DNA of 64,000 nucleotides from Oscillospiraceae bacterium. Lineage in GTDB: Bacteria > Bacillota > Clostridia > Saccharofermentanales > Saccharofermentanaceae. Below are positions 42,201 to 51,237 of the stretch, in pieces. Each line of letters starts with the position of its first letter. Position 1 is the first letter of the stretch. A program made the translations under genes and the position numbers. The notes below the pieces were generated by a model. It searched no databases, was not told where the DNA came from, and worked only from the letters and a program-made list of their open reading frames with translations. The DNA lies in NCBI GenBank assembly GCA_902775565.1, contig CACYMP010000007.1:50500-114499 (forward strand). The letters run 5' to 3'.

Positions 42201-43412
42201 ATGCAAAACAAAAGATATACAACAGACAAGATCAAATTGAAGAAAGGAGAGTATCAGCGAGGAAATAACGCTTTTGCGTACTGGTGGATCGACAATCACG
42301 GAAAAAGAAAGTTCGTTTACGCCAAATCGCTCCCCGAACTGCGTCAGAAGGAAGAAAACATTCTCAGAGACACGCTGGACGGAATCAACTACAGCAAACT
42401 TGATTCGACCGTCAACTCATATTTCGAGTTATGGAAAGATATCAAGAGCGGTATCAGGAATACAACCTTCGTGTCTTATGTCAGATACTACAAGCGGTAT
42501 GTCGAACCTGAATTCGGCAAGCAGAAACTGAAAAACATAACTTACAGCAAGGTTGTGGGGTTTCTGAAAACGCTGGCAGTTGAGAAAGGATTAGCTTTTG
42601 GGACTATCAGGAACATTAAAGTAGTCCTTTCAATGGTATTCGATATTGCAGTCAGGGATGATGTAATGAGGAAGAATCCGTGCAGAGGAAGTTTGCGTGA
42701 GCTTCAAAGGGAATATGAAAATACTTCCAAAGAAGTAAGAGCACTGACTCTGGATGAGCAGAGACGGTTTGAGTCCTTCCTAGCAAGGCCGGGACACTAT
42801 CACCAATACTACGCGGTATTCACTACCATGTTGTGGACCGGAATGCGTGTCGGAGAGGTTTTAGGACTGAGATGGGAAGATATCGATTTCGAGAATAACG
42901 AGATAGATGTTAACCATATCCTTATCAACTACGACAAGGGCAAAGGTGAAGGAAATGTTTTCACAGTCAATCCACCCAAGACAAAGTGCAGTATCCGTAC
43001 TGTGCCTATGCTACCAAAAGTGAAAGAAGCACTGCTGGAAGAAAAGGAAAAACAGGAACAACTAGGTATCCATTGTCTTTCAGAAATCGACGGCTACACA
43101 AACTTTATCTTTCTTAACAGTAAGGGTAAAGTATTGGACCACAAGAAGTTGAACAACAGACTCTCGCAGATCTGCAAGAAGATCAACGAAAGTAATCCGA
43201 CAGCTCCGGAGTTCCCACATGTACACAACCACATGCTGAGACACACATTCGCTACAAGGATGAGAGAGGCCGGAGCAGACATTAAAGCCACGTCAGAGAT
43301 GATGGGACACGAAGGCATCCTGATTACCCTTAAAACTTACACAGATGCTTCACGTGAGTTTAAGAGCAGAGAGATTGCAGTTCTCCAGAATTACTACGAG
43401 AATGCAAAGTGA
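42201..43412 (+). CDS. Tyrosine integrase of element 2 (Tn916 Int-like)
   Basis: 403 residues. Arm-binding N-terminal part (KLKKGEYQRGNNAFAYWWID), core-binding part at about 75-165 and the catalytic domain: Arg in TGMRVGEVLGLRW, HNHMLRHTFATRMREAG, MMGHEGILITLKTYTDAS, giving Arg, His-x-x-Arg, His and Tyr. GGAGG is 10 bases before the ATG. The gene ends 140 bases from attR, whose 16-base core is the tRNA-Ser 3' end, so this is the enzyme for that site. Confidence 0.94.
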   Translation: MQNKRYTTDKIKLKKGEYQRGNNAFAYWWIDNHGKRKFVYAKSLPELRQKEENILRDTLDGINYSKLDSTVNSYFELWKDIKSGIRNTTFVSYVRYYKRYVEPEFGKQKLKNITYSKVVGFLKTLAVEKGLAFGTIRNIKVVLSMVFDIAVRDDVMRKNPCRGSLRELQREYENTSKEVRALTLDEQRRFESFLARPGHYHQYYAVFTTMLWTGMRVGEVLGLRWEDIDFENNEIDVNHILINYDKGKGEGNVFTVNPPKTKCSIRTVPMLPKVKEALLEEKEKQEQLGIHCLSEIDGYTNFIFLNSKGKVLDHKKLNNRLSQICKKINESNPTAPEFPHVHNHMLRHTFATRMREAGADIKATSEMMGHEGILITLKTYTDASREFKSREIAVLQNYYENAK

Positions 43413-43575
43413 TTTACTACAAAATTTACTACAATTATTGACCGAGTTATACCGATTCAGGGAACAGCTTATAAAGAGTGTGATTCCCGAAAGCCCTGAA
43501 TTTATTATGTTTTTGAATTCGGTGAAGAGAGGTGAAAAGTATGGCAATTATGCCCACCGTCTCCGCCACCAACAA

Positions 43576-43611
43576 AACAGCGATCGGACAAAAATCCGGT
43601 CGCTGTTTTTT
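43576..43611 (+). terminator. Original tRNA-Ser terminator
   Basis: AACAGCGATCGGA (43576-43588) pairs with TCCGGTCGCTGTT (43595-43607), 13 pairs with one G-T, then a T run. It follows the 16-base tRNA end at attR by 7 bases, so it was the native tRNA-Ser terminator before element 2 came in. Copies occur in R1a and R1b. Confidence 0.88.
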
Positions 43612-43631
43612 CTATGCATGAATTTTCATAG

Positions 43632-44297
43632 TTAAGTCTGCATGAACCTGATGGTAATACCTGAAGCTGTATATAATACTATGGCATACATTAGCATCAG
43701 GACATAAACGGAACATAATGCCGCAAATACTCCGGGATGCATTTTGAACTTGTTTGCGGTTATGCAGATTATCAGGAAAAGGGTCGAAAACAAGGCCGCC
43801 CCAATTACGCTTGTCAGTATATACGGCGTCAGCTGTTTCCTCCATTCGTTCTTTGCCTCTTTTACTTTCTGATTGTATTCGGATATGATTTCTTCAAAAT
43901 TTGCAATTTTCTTATATGATATATGGTATTCATCCAATTGTGATTCCGGTCCGGTCTGTATGGAAACATTGTCATCTGAAAACCACGCCCTAAAACCGTA
44001 AACATCTGTTTCGGGATTTTCAATATATGAAAAACGACGCCCATAAAGGATAAATGCCGTTCCTTCTGAGCCTGCCGGAATCACCGTGTGATCATAGGAT
44101 TCTCCATCCATAGCAGCATCGATCTCTCTTCCTACGTCAACATAGCTTACATCTTCCTTAAGTGTGATATTCTTGTAAAAACCCGGGGACGCAGTGCGGC
44201 CCTCTATATAATTGACGGCTGTGGCATATCCGATATAGACCCAGATCAGCACCAGGACTACACTTACGATTATCGGAACCATTTTGCTTATTTTCAT
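43632..44297 (-). CDS. Membrane protein of unknown function
   Basis: 221 residues: a membrane helix at about 7-29, an outer part of about 130 residues with FYKNITLKEDVSYVDVGREI and YGRRFSYIENPETDVYGFRA, then two membrane helices at about 163-185 and 193-215. No family recognised. Ribosome site is weak (AAAGC). First chromosomal gene after the tRNA-Ser locus; not clearly part of an operon. Confidence 0.65.
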   Translation of the reverse strand: MKISKMVPIIVSVVLVLIWVYIGYATAVNYIEGRTASPGFYKNITLKEDVSYVDVGREIDAAMDGESYDHTVIPAGSEGTAFILYGRRFSYIENPETDVYGFRAWFSDDNVSIQTGPESQLDEYHISYKKIANFEEIISEYNQKVKEAKNEWRKQLTPYILTSVIGAALFSTLFLIICITANKFKMHPGVFAALCSVYVLMLMYAIVLYTASGITIRFMQT

Positions 44298-44466
44298 TTT
44301 AGCTTTCCCACAAACAGTACCACCTGCAACCGTTTACTGTCTTCAGTGTGTCATTTATCTCATCAAAAACAAAGCACCACCTGCGATTTTTGACGCACCG
44401 CAACGGCACCATGCCTATTTTGATGGCTTTTGAGGCGTTTTAAGACATTTTATCGCTAACAATGAG

Positions 44467-47289
44467 TTACTTTCTCACAAACCTGAACACATTGCCCTTG
44501 TCTTCCGGCGACATGTTTCTGATGTAATCTGCATACATGTCCGTCACATAGTCATTGCGGCCTTCCGAAGCTATCTTCTCCAAGGCTTTAAGTGCATCGT
44601 CGTGACGTCCTAACTGGAACAGTCTCAATGCTTCGCGGAAATCTTTTGCATTGTCTGAACGGATGCTCTTTACATCGTCCTTAAGACAATCAAGGACTTC
44701 GTATACTGCCTTGACTTCGTTGACACCCGCAACCTGTATCATGCCGAGATAACGCAGCGACAGAGCCTCGGGCGATGTCAGACGGTCAACCGTATCCTTG
44801 GATACCAGCATCGCAGTCTTATACTGTTTCGTCAGCGACTCGAGCCTCGAAGAGAGATTAACGGTATCTGAAATGACCGTACCTGACAGGCGCTCGCTCT
44901 CACCTACGATTCCGATCATGGCCATGCCGGTGTGGATTCCGATGCCGATATTAATGTCGCTTACTTTCAGTTCGCGCGCTGTCTCGGGATCATGAACGAT
45001 CGCCTTGTAAAGGTCGATTCCCGCAGCCACCGCATCGTCAGGCTTTTCGAAAAGCGCCATGACCGCATCACCAATATACTTGTCGATGAAGCCGTTATGC
45101 TCGCGGACAATTGGTCCGGCCTTGCCGTAGATAGTGTTTGCGAATGCAAAGTTTTCCTTTGCGGTCATCATCTCGGAGTTGATCGAGAAGGAGCGTATGT
45201 CGCAGAAAAGGACCGTCAGCTCGCGGTTGCTCGCGTCACCGAGCGACAGATCGGTGAGGGTTTTCTTTCCGAGATATTCGCGGAACTTCTCGGGAACGAA
45301 CTTATAGTAGAACTTTTCGGTACGGTCTTTCTCCTTAAAGGATGTCTCAAGACTTGAAGCCATCTCGTTTACCTGGGAACATATCTGGCCCAGCTCATCT
45401 TTTGAACGGTAATTGACTCTTGCCGTGAGATCACCTTTGCTGATGCTCTTAACGGTAACTGTAGCCTTCTTGATAACCCTCAGCATACGTATCGTGGAAA
45501 GAATGTAGATAAGCGTGATGGCCGCCATGATAAGGATACCGAAACCGAAGATCTGGGCAACGAGAACTATTCTGTCTGACAACAGGCTGCCGAAATCCTC
45601 CTCAACCATGAGATAGTAGTTACCGCTTGAAGCCGCATCATTTATCTTTCCGAAAGCCTTTATTCTGGTGACTTCCGTTGAAGCTATCGTATTGATAATG
45701 GATCTCACGTTCTTATCGACATACACATCTGTTTTGGCTGCTTCTTCGGGGAATGTACCTTCCTCCGATCCCCACCTGATCATGGGAGAACCGACAGCAC
45801 CATAAGGCACAAGATAATACGGGGTGCCGTCATCAGCTCTGTATATCACGGAGAACCTGTAATTAGCATTGTAAGAACTTAAGTCTTTAAGTTTGTCGCG
45901 GAGTGCTTTGTAAGCCGCTCCTGTCCCTCTGTCCGGCTGAGCAAACCCGGAGAAATCATATCCGTCAAAAGTCTTGGCGGAAACGCCGCATACCAGGTTA
46001 ACATCCCTGCCGACTCCTTCGATCTTACCCTGGTCCGCATAAGAATACACAACAGTTGCGATGATGCCGCACAGGATTATGAATACCGGGACCGTTACGA
46101 TCAGCTGCTTATACAGAAGCGTCTTCTTGCGGATTATGAGATTGATGACAAGGCCCGCTGCGATCAGGATGTACAAAAAACCGATGAGAGGTTCGATGTA
46201 CATCGCCGGATTTATCTGCGGTCTTACCGTGATCGTTTTTATTTGCGGGGCACCTCCCGAATACGTTATGAGTGCTTTTTCCGTCAACATAACGATAGTG
46301 TCACGCGATGCTCCGTCAGGACGGTATGCTTCAAGCTGCCACAGATCGCCGGGGTCTTTGATCACTCCTCCGATATCGAACTCCTTCGTGAGCTTGCCAT
46401 CCTCTAATACGTATACGGTGTACGGATAGGCATCAACGGCCAGATACAGTTTTCCGTCAGCTATGGTCCCGGTCTTGAATAGCGCGACCTTATCGTCTTC
46501 GAAATCGGTGAACCTGTAAATGCTCTCACCGATCGGTTTTCCGAATTCAACTTTATAGACGTTTCCGTCACTTCTGACAAAGAAAAACACACCGTCACCG
46601 GGTATAACTCTCGCCGTATAAGTGCCGTCCGGATCTGTTGGATAGATGTCGCTCTCACTTATCACACGTGACTTGGTATCTATCGAATAAAGCTTGACAC
46701 CTGACATGTCGCTCACTGAAAAATACACTTTGCCGTTATAGTAATGCGGAGGGCCTATCTTTGTTCCTTTTTCTAAGCCGTCTTTGCCGATATCGAGTCT
46801 GAAGACCTCCGTAGTCGTTCTGTAATCAGGTGAAATGCGGAAGATCGAATACTGCTCTGTCAACAGACTGCTGTTGGCGCCAAACGTGTCACGGTATGCA
46901 TAGAATTCTCCGTCATCGGTCATGGTCATGCTGCTCGGCATAAAGATCGCTTCCTTATCCCCGTCTTTGACCACCGCATAAGCTGTGCCGCAATACTCCT
47001 GAACACCGGTATCCAGATTGATACGGGCAACTATACCGTTTGCCGTCTCTCTGCTCATGACGGCCATCTTCCCGCCGTCATTTATCGAGAAGCACCATAT
47101 CTGCGAGATCTGATGTTCGGTTATAGGCAAACCGCCAAGATCGCATACTCCATTAATATCGTGATACCAGCTATAGTTGGAGTCGATCAGAAAATACACT
47201 ATAAACAGCAAGACAGCAGCTAATAAGAGCCATCTCGCTTTGCCGCAAAGCTTCTTAATAATATTGATAAACGCCTTGATAAATTTCAT
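44467..47289 (-). CDS. Class III adenylate/guanylate cyclase, membrane sensor type
   Basis: 940 residues. One membrane helix near 20-38, an outer part to about 350 that reads like a beta propeller (repeated YSIDTKSRVIS-type strands), two membrane helices near 365-425, a second outer sensor part to about 570, a helix near 580-600, HAMP at about 605-655 and the cyclase domain at about 690-860. Metal aspartates are in LFCDIRSFS and YIGDAVMALF; the substrate Lys is in FIDKYIGDA and the Asn/Arg pair in VNLSSRLE, fitting an adenylate cyclase. A TPR-like end follows (ALRLFQLGRHDDALKALEKI). GAGGCAGGGATT precedes the ATG. Confidence 0.9.
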   Translation of the reverse strand: MKFIKAFINIIKKLCGKARWLLLAAVLLFIVYFLIDSNYSWYHDINGVCDLGGLPITEHQISQIWCFSINDGGKMAVMSRETANGIVARINLDTGVQEYCGTAYAVVKDGDKEAIFMPSSMTMTDDGEFYAYRDTFGANSSLLTEQYSIFRISPDYRTTTEVFRLDIGKDGLEKGTKIGPPHYYNGKVYFSVSDMSGVKLYSIDTKSRVISESDIYPTDPDGTYTARVIPGDGVFFFVRSDGNVYKVEFGKPIGESIYRFTDFEDDKVALFKTGTIADGKLYLAVDAYPYTVYVLEDGKLTKEFDIGGVIKDPGDLWQLEAYRPDGASRDTIVMLTEKALITYSGGAPQIKTITVRPQINPAMYIEPLIGFLYILIAAGLVINLIIRKKTLLYKQLIVTVPVFIILCGIIATVVYSYADQGKIEGVGRDVNLVCGVSAKTFDGYDFSGFAQPDRGTGAAYKALRDKLKDLSSYNANYRFSVIYRADDGTPYYLVPYGAVGSPMIRWGSEEGTFPEEAAKTDVYVDKNVRSIINTIASTEVTRIKAFGKINDAASSGNYYLMVEEDFGSLLSDRIVLVAQIFGFGILIMAAITLIYILSTIRMLRVIKKATVTVKSISKGDLTARVNYRSKDELGQICSQVNEMASSLETSFKEKDRTEKFYYKFVPEKFREYLGKKTLTDLSLGDASNRELTVLFCDIRSFSINSEMMTAKENFAFANTIYGKAGPIVREHNGFIDKYIGDAVMALFEKPDDAVAAGIDLYKAIVHDPETARELKVSDINIGIGIHTGMAMIGIVGESERLSGTVISDTVNLSSRLESLTKQYKTAMLVSKDTVDRLTSPEALSLRYLGMIQVAGVNEVKAVYEVLDCLKDDVKSIRSDNAKDFREALRLFQLGRHDDALKALEKIASEGRNDYVTDMYADYIRNMSPEDKGNVFRFVRK

Positions 47290-47343
47290 AATCCCTGCCT
47301 CATATAGGTATGTGAATCAGGAACTATTATATCAGTTATTTCT

Positions 47344-48462
47344 TTAGAACAGTGCCTCGATGCGTCCTATCACATCATCCCAGCCGTTCTGCTTACTGAT
47401 ATCCTCTTTCACAGCATTTGCCCGTTCCTTGTATGCTCCGTCACTATATACTTCACAGACCGCCTTGAATAACTCTTTCCCCCTGCTTGGAAAAGAACGG
47501 ACTCTTTTGCCCAGACCGAGTCTGACGATCTGATCCGCATTTGTGATCTGGTCATTTACAAACGGCATCGCCACCATCGGAACTCCAAGAGTCAAAGCTT
47601 CATTCACACTGTTCATGCCGCAATGCGTCAGGAAAACATCGGCATGAGACAGCACTTCGATCTGAGGGACAAATGAATACGCGAAGATATTTCCTGGGAT
47701 GTTTCCAAGAGACTCAACAGGTATCTTTCCGGTATTGAGGATTACCGAGAGTTCCTTATTGCCGAAAGCTCTTATGCATTCTTTGCAAAAACCCCTGTTG
47801 CTGATTATGCTCCCGAGAGATATATAGACCAGCGGATGCTTCATGTCTTCATAAGGGATCATTATATTAGCCGAAGGCGGATCTGCGACGGGGATCTTAA
47901 ATACATAATCGTCCCCGAAAGTTTCTCTTTTTAACTGAAACTGTTCCGGTACATATACGATATTCAGATCCGGCTTCGGCCTTATTATGCCGTCTTTGAG
48001 GCACCGGTTCTCAAATCCGAGTTCTTTCGCAGTATGCTTCGGAAAGACCTGCACATCGATCAGCCTTGCCGATGTCCTGAACATCAGCGGTGCATCTTTC
48101 CATGTTTGTCCGTTCCACGCCGGCTGTGAAAACTGTCTTACGCAAGGGATCCCTTTCCTCTTTGCTATCTCGGCTCCCGGATAGAAGAACATCTCATAAA
48201 TTAGCAGGTCAAAAGACCCGTTTATGTTCATGATCGTATCATATAATGCGCGAAAGCTCTTCTGCTTTTTATCATTCTCAGTCGGTCTTTCCGGATAGTT
48301 AATATACGGAACGAATTTTGCCCCGCAGGATTCTATCCTTGTACGGAATTCCTCTGTATTGATATAGGTAACTTCGTGTCCTCTTCTGACCAGTTCTCTG
48401 GTCAGCGGCAATGTAGGATTTGTATGTCCCGCAAAAGGAAGATTTATCATCAGGATCTTCAT
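47344..48462 (-). CDS. UGT/MGT-type glycosyltransferase (family 1)
   Basis: 372 residues. Opening KILMINLPFAGHTNPTLPLT and the C-terminal donor motif THCGMNSVNEALTLGVPMVA with FVNDQITNADQIVRLGLG are those of macrolide-type glycosyltransferases (GT1), which modify small molecules or lipids. It overlaps the TetR gene by 4 bases (ATGA), so a regulator-controlled detoxification or glycolipid role is likely. Substrate unknown. Confidence 0.9.
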   Translation of the reverse strand: MKILMINLPFAGHTNPTLPLTRELVRRGHEVTYINTEEFRTRIESCGAKFVPYINYPERPTENDKKQKSFRALYDTIMNINGSFDLLIYEMFFYPGAEIAKRKGIPCVRQFSQPAWNGQTWKDAPLMFRTSARLIDVQVFPKHTAKELGFENRCLKDGIIRPKPDLNIVYVPEQFQLKRETFGDDYVFKIPVADPPSANIMIPYEDMKHPLVYISLGSIISNRGFCKECIRAFGNKELSVILNTGKIPVESLGNIPGNIFAYSFVPQIEVLSHADVFLTHCGMNSVNEALTLGVPMVAMPFVNDQITNADQIVRLGLGKRVRSFPSRGKELFKAVCEVYSDGAYKERANAVKEDISKQNGWDDVIGRIEALF

Positions 48463-49028
48463 GATATGCTGCTTCCTCTCAAAACAAGATCAATATATTC
48501 CTTAAGACATGCCTTCTTCTTTTTCATGCTCATCTTCTCAAAAGTCTTGGTGTGTATCGTGCCTGAGATCCCGTAGACCAGCTGCCCGGCCGCAACATCA
48601 GACTTTATTCCATATGGCAGCTTCCAGGAATCAAGCAGCGCGATAACAGAAGGTAATAACGACTGTATCGTCTTTGCAGACATCGCATACCGGATAGTCC
48701 AATGCATGTTGTTTTCAATCTTTCCGAATTGCTGCATCGCTCTCGTATAGCTTGGCAGAAATGCATCGACCAGGCTGTCCGGATCGCTGCACGAACTTAT
48801 TATCGTGTCTGCTTCTTTACGGTAATCGGCAAAGAACTTTTCCACAACGCAGTCAAACAAAACATCTTTTGATCTGAAGTAGTGATAGAACATTCCTATT
48901 TCGCCGCCAACCTGATCCATGATCATGCGTACTGAAGTCGGCTCATACCCGTTCTCGAAAAACAACTTCATTGCCACAGATATGATCTCATCCCTTCTAC
49001 CGCCGGTAATTACTGCTTTTCTTGACAT
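48459..49028 (-). CDS. TetR-family regulator
   Basis: 189 residues. N-terminal HTH at about 12-58: RDEIISVAMKLFFENGYEPT, SVRMIMDQVGGEIGMFYHYF, RSKDVLFDCVVEKFF. The C-terminal ligand domain is variable. GGAGAGGAAGCGGAA lies before the ATG. Being translationally coupled to the glycosyltransferase, it most likely controls that gene and itself. Confidence 0.9.
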   Translation of the reverse strand: MSRKAVITGGRRDEIISVAMKLFFENGYEPTSVRMIMDQVGGEIGMFYHYFRSKDVLFDCVVEKFFADYRKEADTIISSCSDPDSLVDAFLPSYTRAMQQFGKIENNMHWTIRYAMSAKTIQSLLPSVIALLDSWKLPYGIKSDVAAGQLVYGISGTIHTKTFEKMSMKKKKACLKEYIDLVLRGSSIS

Positions 49029-49134
49029 TTCCGCTTCCTCTCCATAAACCGAATATCGTTCTGTTTATAATCATATCATCTTATCCGGGAATAACAAGTA
49101 CCGGCAGGGAATCGTCACTAACGCACACAAAAAA

Positions 49135-49157
49135 GCCTCAGATACTGTATCTGAGGC
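49135..49157 (-). terminator. Terminator of the 57116-49193 gene run
   Basis: GCCTCAGATA (49135-49144) pairs with TATCTGAGGC (49148-49157), loop of 3; six T follow on the minus strand. It lies 35 bases after the double zinc-ribbon gene. Confidence 0.9.
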
Positions 49158-49192
49158 AAAAATGATCTTATTCAGGAACTGCGTCGCTTTTC

Positions 49193-50752
49193 TCACTTGC
49201 AGAGAGCGCTGCCGCTTCTCGTTTTACGCAGCGTTTCTTTTAACTTATTGAAATTGTATTCCAGGTCCTTTTTCCTGCTGACATACGGCTGAAGCTCGTC
49301 CTGGACATGCCACTTCTCCCTGTAATTTGCAGCATTGATGCCGTACTCATCAGAAGAGAAAATGCGGCCCTTGGCGTCAAGTTCTTCAAGCTTTCTTCCG
49401 GCTGACTTTTCCTTATAATCGATCATATAGAGTTCTTCGAGCAGTGACAGAAGCTTCGTAAGATCTTCGAAAAATCCTTTATCGCTTTCGCCGGCTGCAC
49501 CTGCCGCTTCAGTTGCCATGACCTGAAGGTTCTTGTAAGTGACCGGCCTTAAGCAGTCAGAAACACAGATACTGCTTACGTTATTCCACTTGCCTGTACA
49601 AAGTATGCGCCCGAGAAGCCCGTCGAAATCAGAAGGATCAACCATGAGCAGATTAGAAAATCTCTTTTCCGCGTCTTCATACAGACCCATATTCATTGCA
49701 TTTAAGGCCTTCTCAAGAGGCATGCCAAAGAAGAGCGATACACCATAAGCCACACCGCAGGACCCGCACTCATAGACCCTCTTCTCTTTGTTGAGCGAAA
49801 GCCTTGCAGCACACTTTTCGCAAATAATAACCTTGTCGCTGTTCTCATCAATCGAAGCATCAAGTAAAGCTCCCGAAGGTCTCACAGGTGCTTTCGAAGC
49901 GGTGTCTGCGTCCGCCTCGGCATTTGTCTTCAGCTCCGGCAATCCGGCATATTCGTCAGCGTATTTTGCTCTGATGCCGTCTGCTTTTGCCTTCGTTTCA
50001 TACGATTCATTTTTTGCATTCACAACGATATTGTGTAATGCGAATACCTTTTTATTTTTGTTATCGACGCAAAGAGTCAGGATAACGAACCCTCCGATGA
50101 TGAGCCCGACATAAAGGATCAGACCGATAAGCACCGGCCAGTAGTCGCTTCCCCATATGTCCGCGCCAAATGCGATAATGATCATGCCGGCTATGACGGC
50201 AAAAGCAACGCCTGCCATTATGATCGTATTCTTAATTGATCTTTGCTCAACATCAACGATCGCATGAGAAAGCTTCAATGCTTCAGGCGTGAGCTCTTTG
50301 TTGACGATCTTCAGTTCTTCATCGAGCGGTACCAGCTTCTCTTCCAGAGAGACGAGAGACGCGATCTTCCCGAAAAGCAGCACCGCCTGTCCGCTTGCTC
50401 TTTTGGCAGCAATATCAACAGCTGTTCTCACGCCCCTGATATCGCACCTTGTGTAGAAGTCCGGATCTTTAAGTCCTTCGATCGAAGGGACCCTTGCTTC
50501 GCAAAGGACCATTCCGAGAAGAGCCCGGCAATTATCCGGTTCATTATCAAGGATCTTTCCGTATTTATCTTTGGCAGTGTTGAAATCATGCTGCGCCACG
50601 CATTCATCAGCCTGCTTCAGCAGTTCGTCCGCGTGAAAATCAACAACATTAAATGCGGTTCCGCAGAACGGGCATTCGAAAAAAACCTGATCCGAATCAA
50701 ACATCAGGACTCCGGCACACTTTGAGCATGTGTAACTCTTGAGCTTTGCCAT
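49193..50752 (-). CDS. Membrane protein with two zinc-ribbon/TPR units
   Basis: 519 residues from the ATG at 50752 (AGGGGGA upstream). Internal duplication: zinc ribbon CSKC/CPFC at about 7-32 followed by helices with DECVAQHDFNTAKDKYGKIL and ALLGMVLCEAR; then, after two membrane helices at about 178-235, a second zinc ribbon CEKC/CGSC near 310-335 followed by AMNMGLYEDAEKRFSNLL and GLLGRILCTGKW. Both halves keep the order ribbon, helix pair, 'LLG..LC'. Function unknown. Last gene of the long minus-strand run. Confidence 0.75.
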   Translation of the reverse strand: MAKLKSYTCSKCAGVLMFDSDQVFFECPFCGTAFNVVDFHADELLKQADECVAQHDFNTAKDKYGKILDNEPDNCRALLGMVLCEARVPSIEGLKDPDFYTRCDIRGVRTAVDIAAKRASGQAVLLFGKIASLVSLEEKLVPLDEELKIVNKELTPEALKLSHAIVDVEQRSIKNTIIMAGVAFAVIAGMIIIAFGADIWGSDYWPVLIGLILYVGLIIGGFVILTLCVDNKNKKVFALHNIVVNAKNESYETKAKADGIRAKYADEYAGLPELKTNAEADADTASKAPVRPSGALLDASIDENSDKVIICEKCAARLSLNKEKRVYECGSCGVAYGVSLFFGMPLEKALNAMNMGLYEDAEKRFSNLLMVDPSDFDGLLGRILCTGKWNNVSSICVSDCLRPVTYKNLQVMATEAAGAAGESDKGFFEDLTKLLSLLEELYMIDYKEKSAGRKLEELDAKGRIFSSDEYGINAANYREKWHVQDELQPYVSRKKDLEYNFNKLKETLRKTRSGSALCK

Positions 50753-50777
50753 AGATCTGTCCCCCTGTTCCTGCAAG

Positions 50778-51230
50778 TTACCCGTGTTTATAAACCCTTG
50801 TCATTTCAGGCTCGCCATCACCCTGTGCCATGCACAGAAATTCCCATCCGTACCGTTCATAAAATCCGGTATGGTCAGTAACCAGATAAAGCGGTGTTAT
50901 TCCCTTTGACCGCATGTCTTCCACGACCAGATCCAGAAGATTGCCTGCAATCCCCCGGTTACGGTATTCTTCATCAGTCCAGACAGCACAGACATTGGGT
51001 TTCAGATCTTTCCTGTCGTGGAAATCATTCTCGATAACACCTAATCCGGCGACTATCTTCCCGCCATTAAGGCAAAGATACCATCCGTATTCGGTATCTT
51101 TGTTCAGGTAAGCATCCATGCATTCCAGATATGCTTCTTTGGGCACACCCCAATTGTTATGAAACCACTCTGCGGCAGTCTCTTTCAATTCAGGTCTTTC
51201 TCTTAATGTGATATATGTAAACGAATCCAT
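50778..51230 (-). CDS. GNAT-family N-acetyltransferase
   Basis: 150 residues. Acetyl-CoA motif VWTDEEYRNRGIAGNLLDLV near 87-106, preceded by IVAGLGVIENDF and followed by LYLVTDHTGFYERYGWEF. Substrate not known; close to small-molecule or antibiotic-type GNATs. It lies 7 bases after the LRR protein gene and 25 before the zinc-ribbon gene. Confidence 0.9.
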   Translation of the reverse strand: MDSFTYITLRERPELKETAAEWFHNNWGVPKEAYLECMDAYLNKDTEYGWYLCLNGGKIVAGLGVIENDFHDRKDLKPNVCAVWTDEEYRNRGIAGNLLDLVVEDMRSKGITPLYLVTDHTGFYERYGWEFLCMAQGDGEPEMTRVYKHG

Positions 51231-51237
51231 AAACCGG

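Larger units (their letters stand above)
37966..43568. mobile_element. Integrated element 2 (at the tRNA-Ser 3' end)
   Basis: Bounded by an exact 16-base direct repeat CCCACCGTCTCCGCCA (37966-37981 and 43553-43568), the 3' end of the tRNA. Content 5.6 kb: membrane/coiled-coil protein, IS3-type orfB, Thr/Lys-rich lipoprotein, Xis and integrase, the last reading towards attR. No transfer or replication gene. Base use in 38440-41607 is more AT-rich than the flanking chromosome. Confidence 0.85.
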
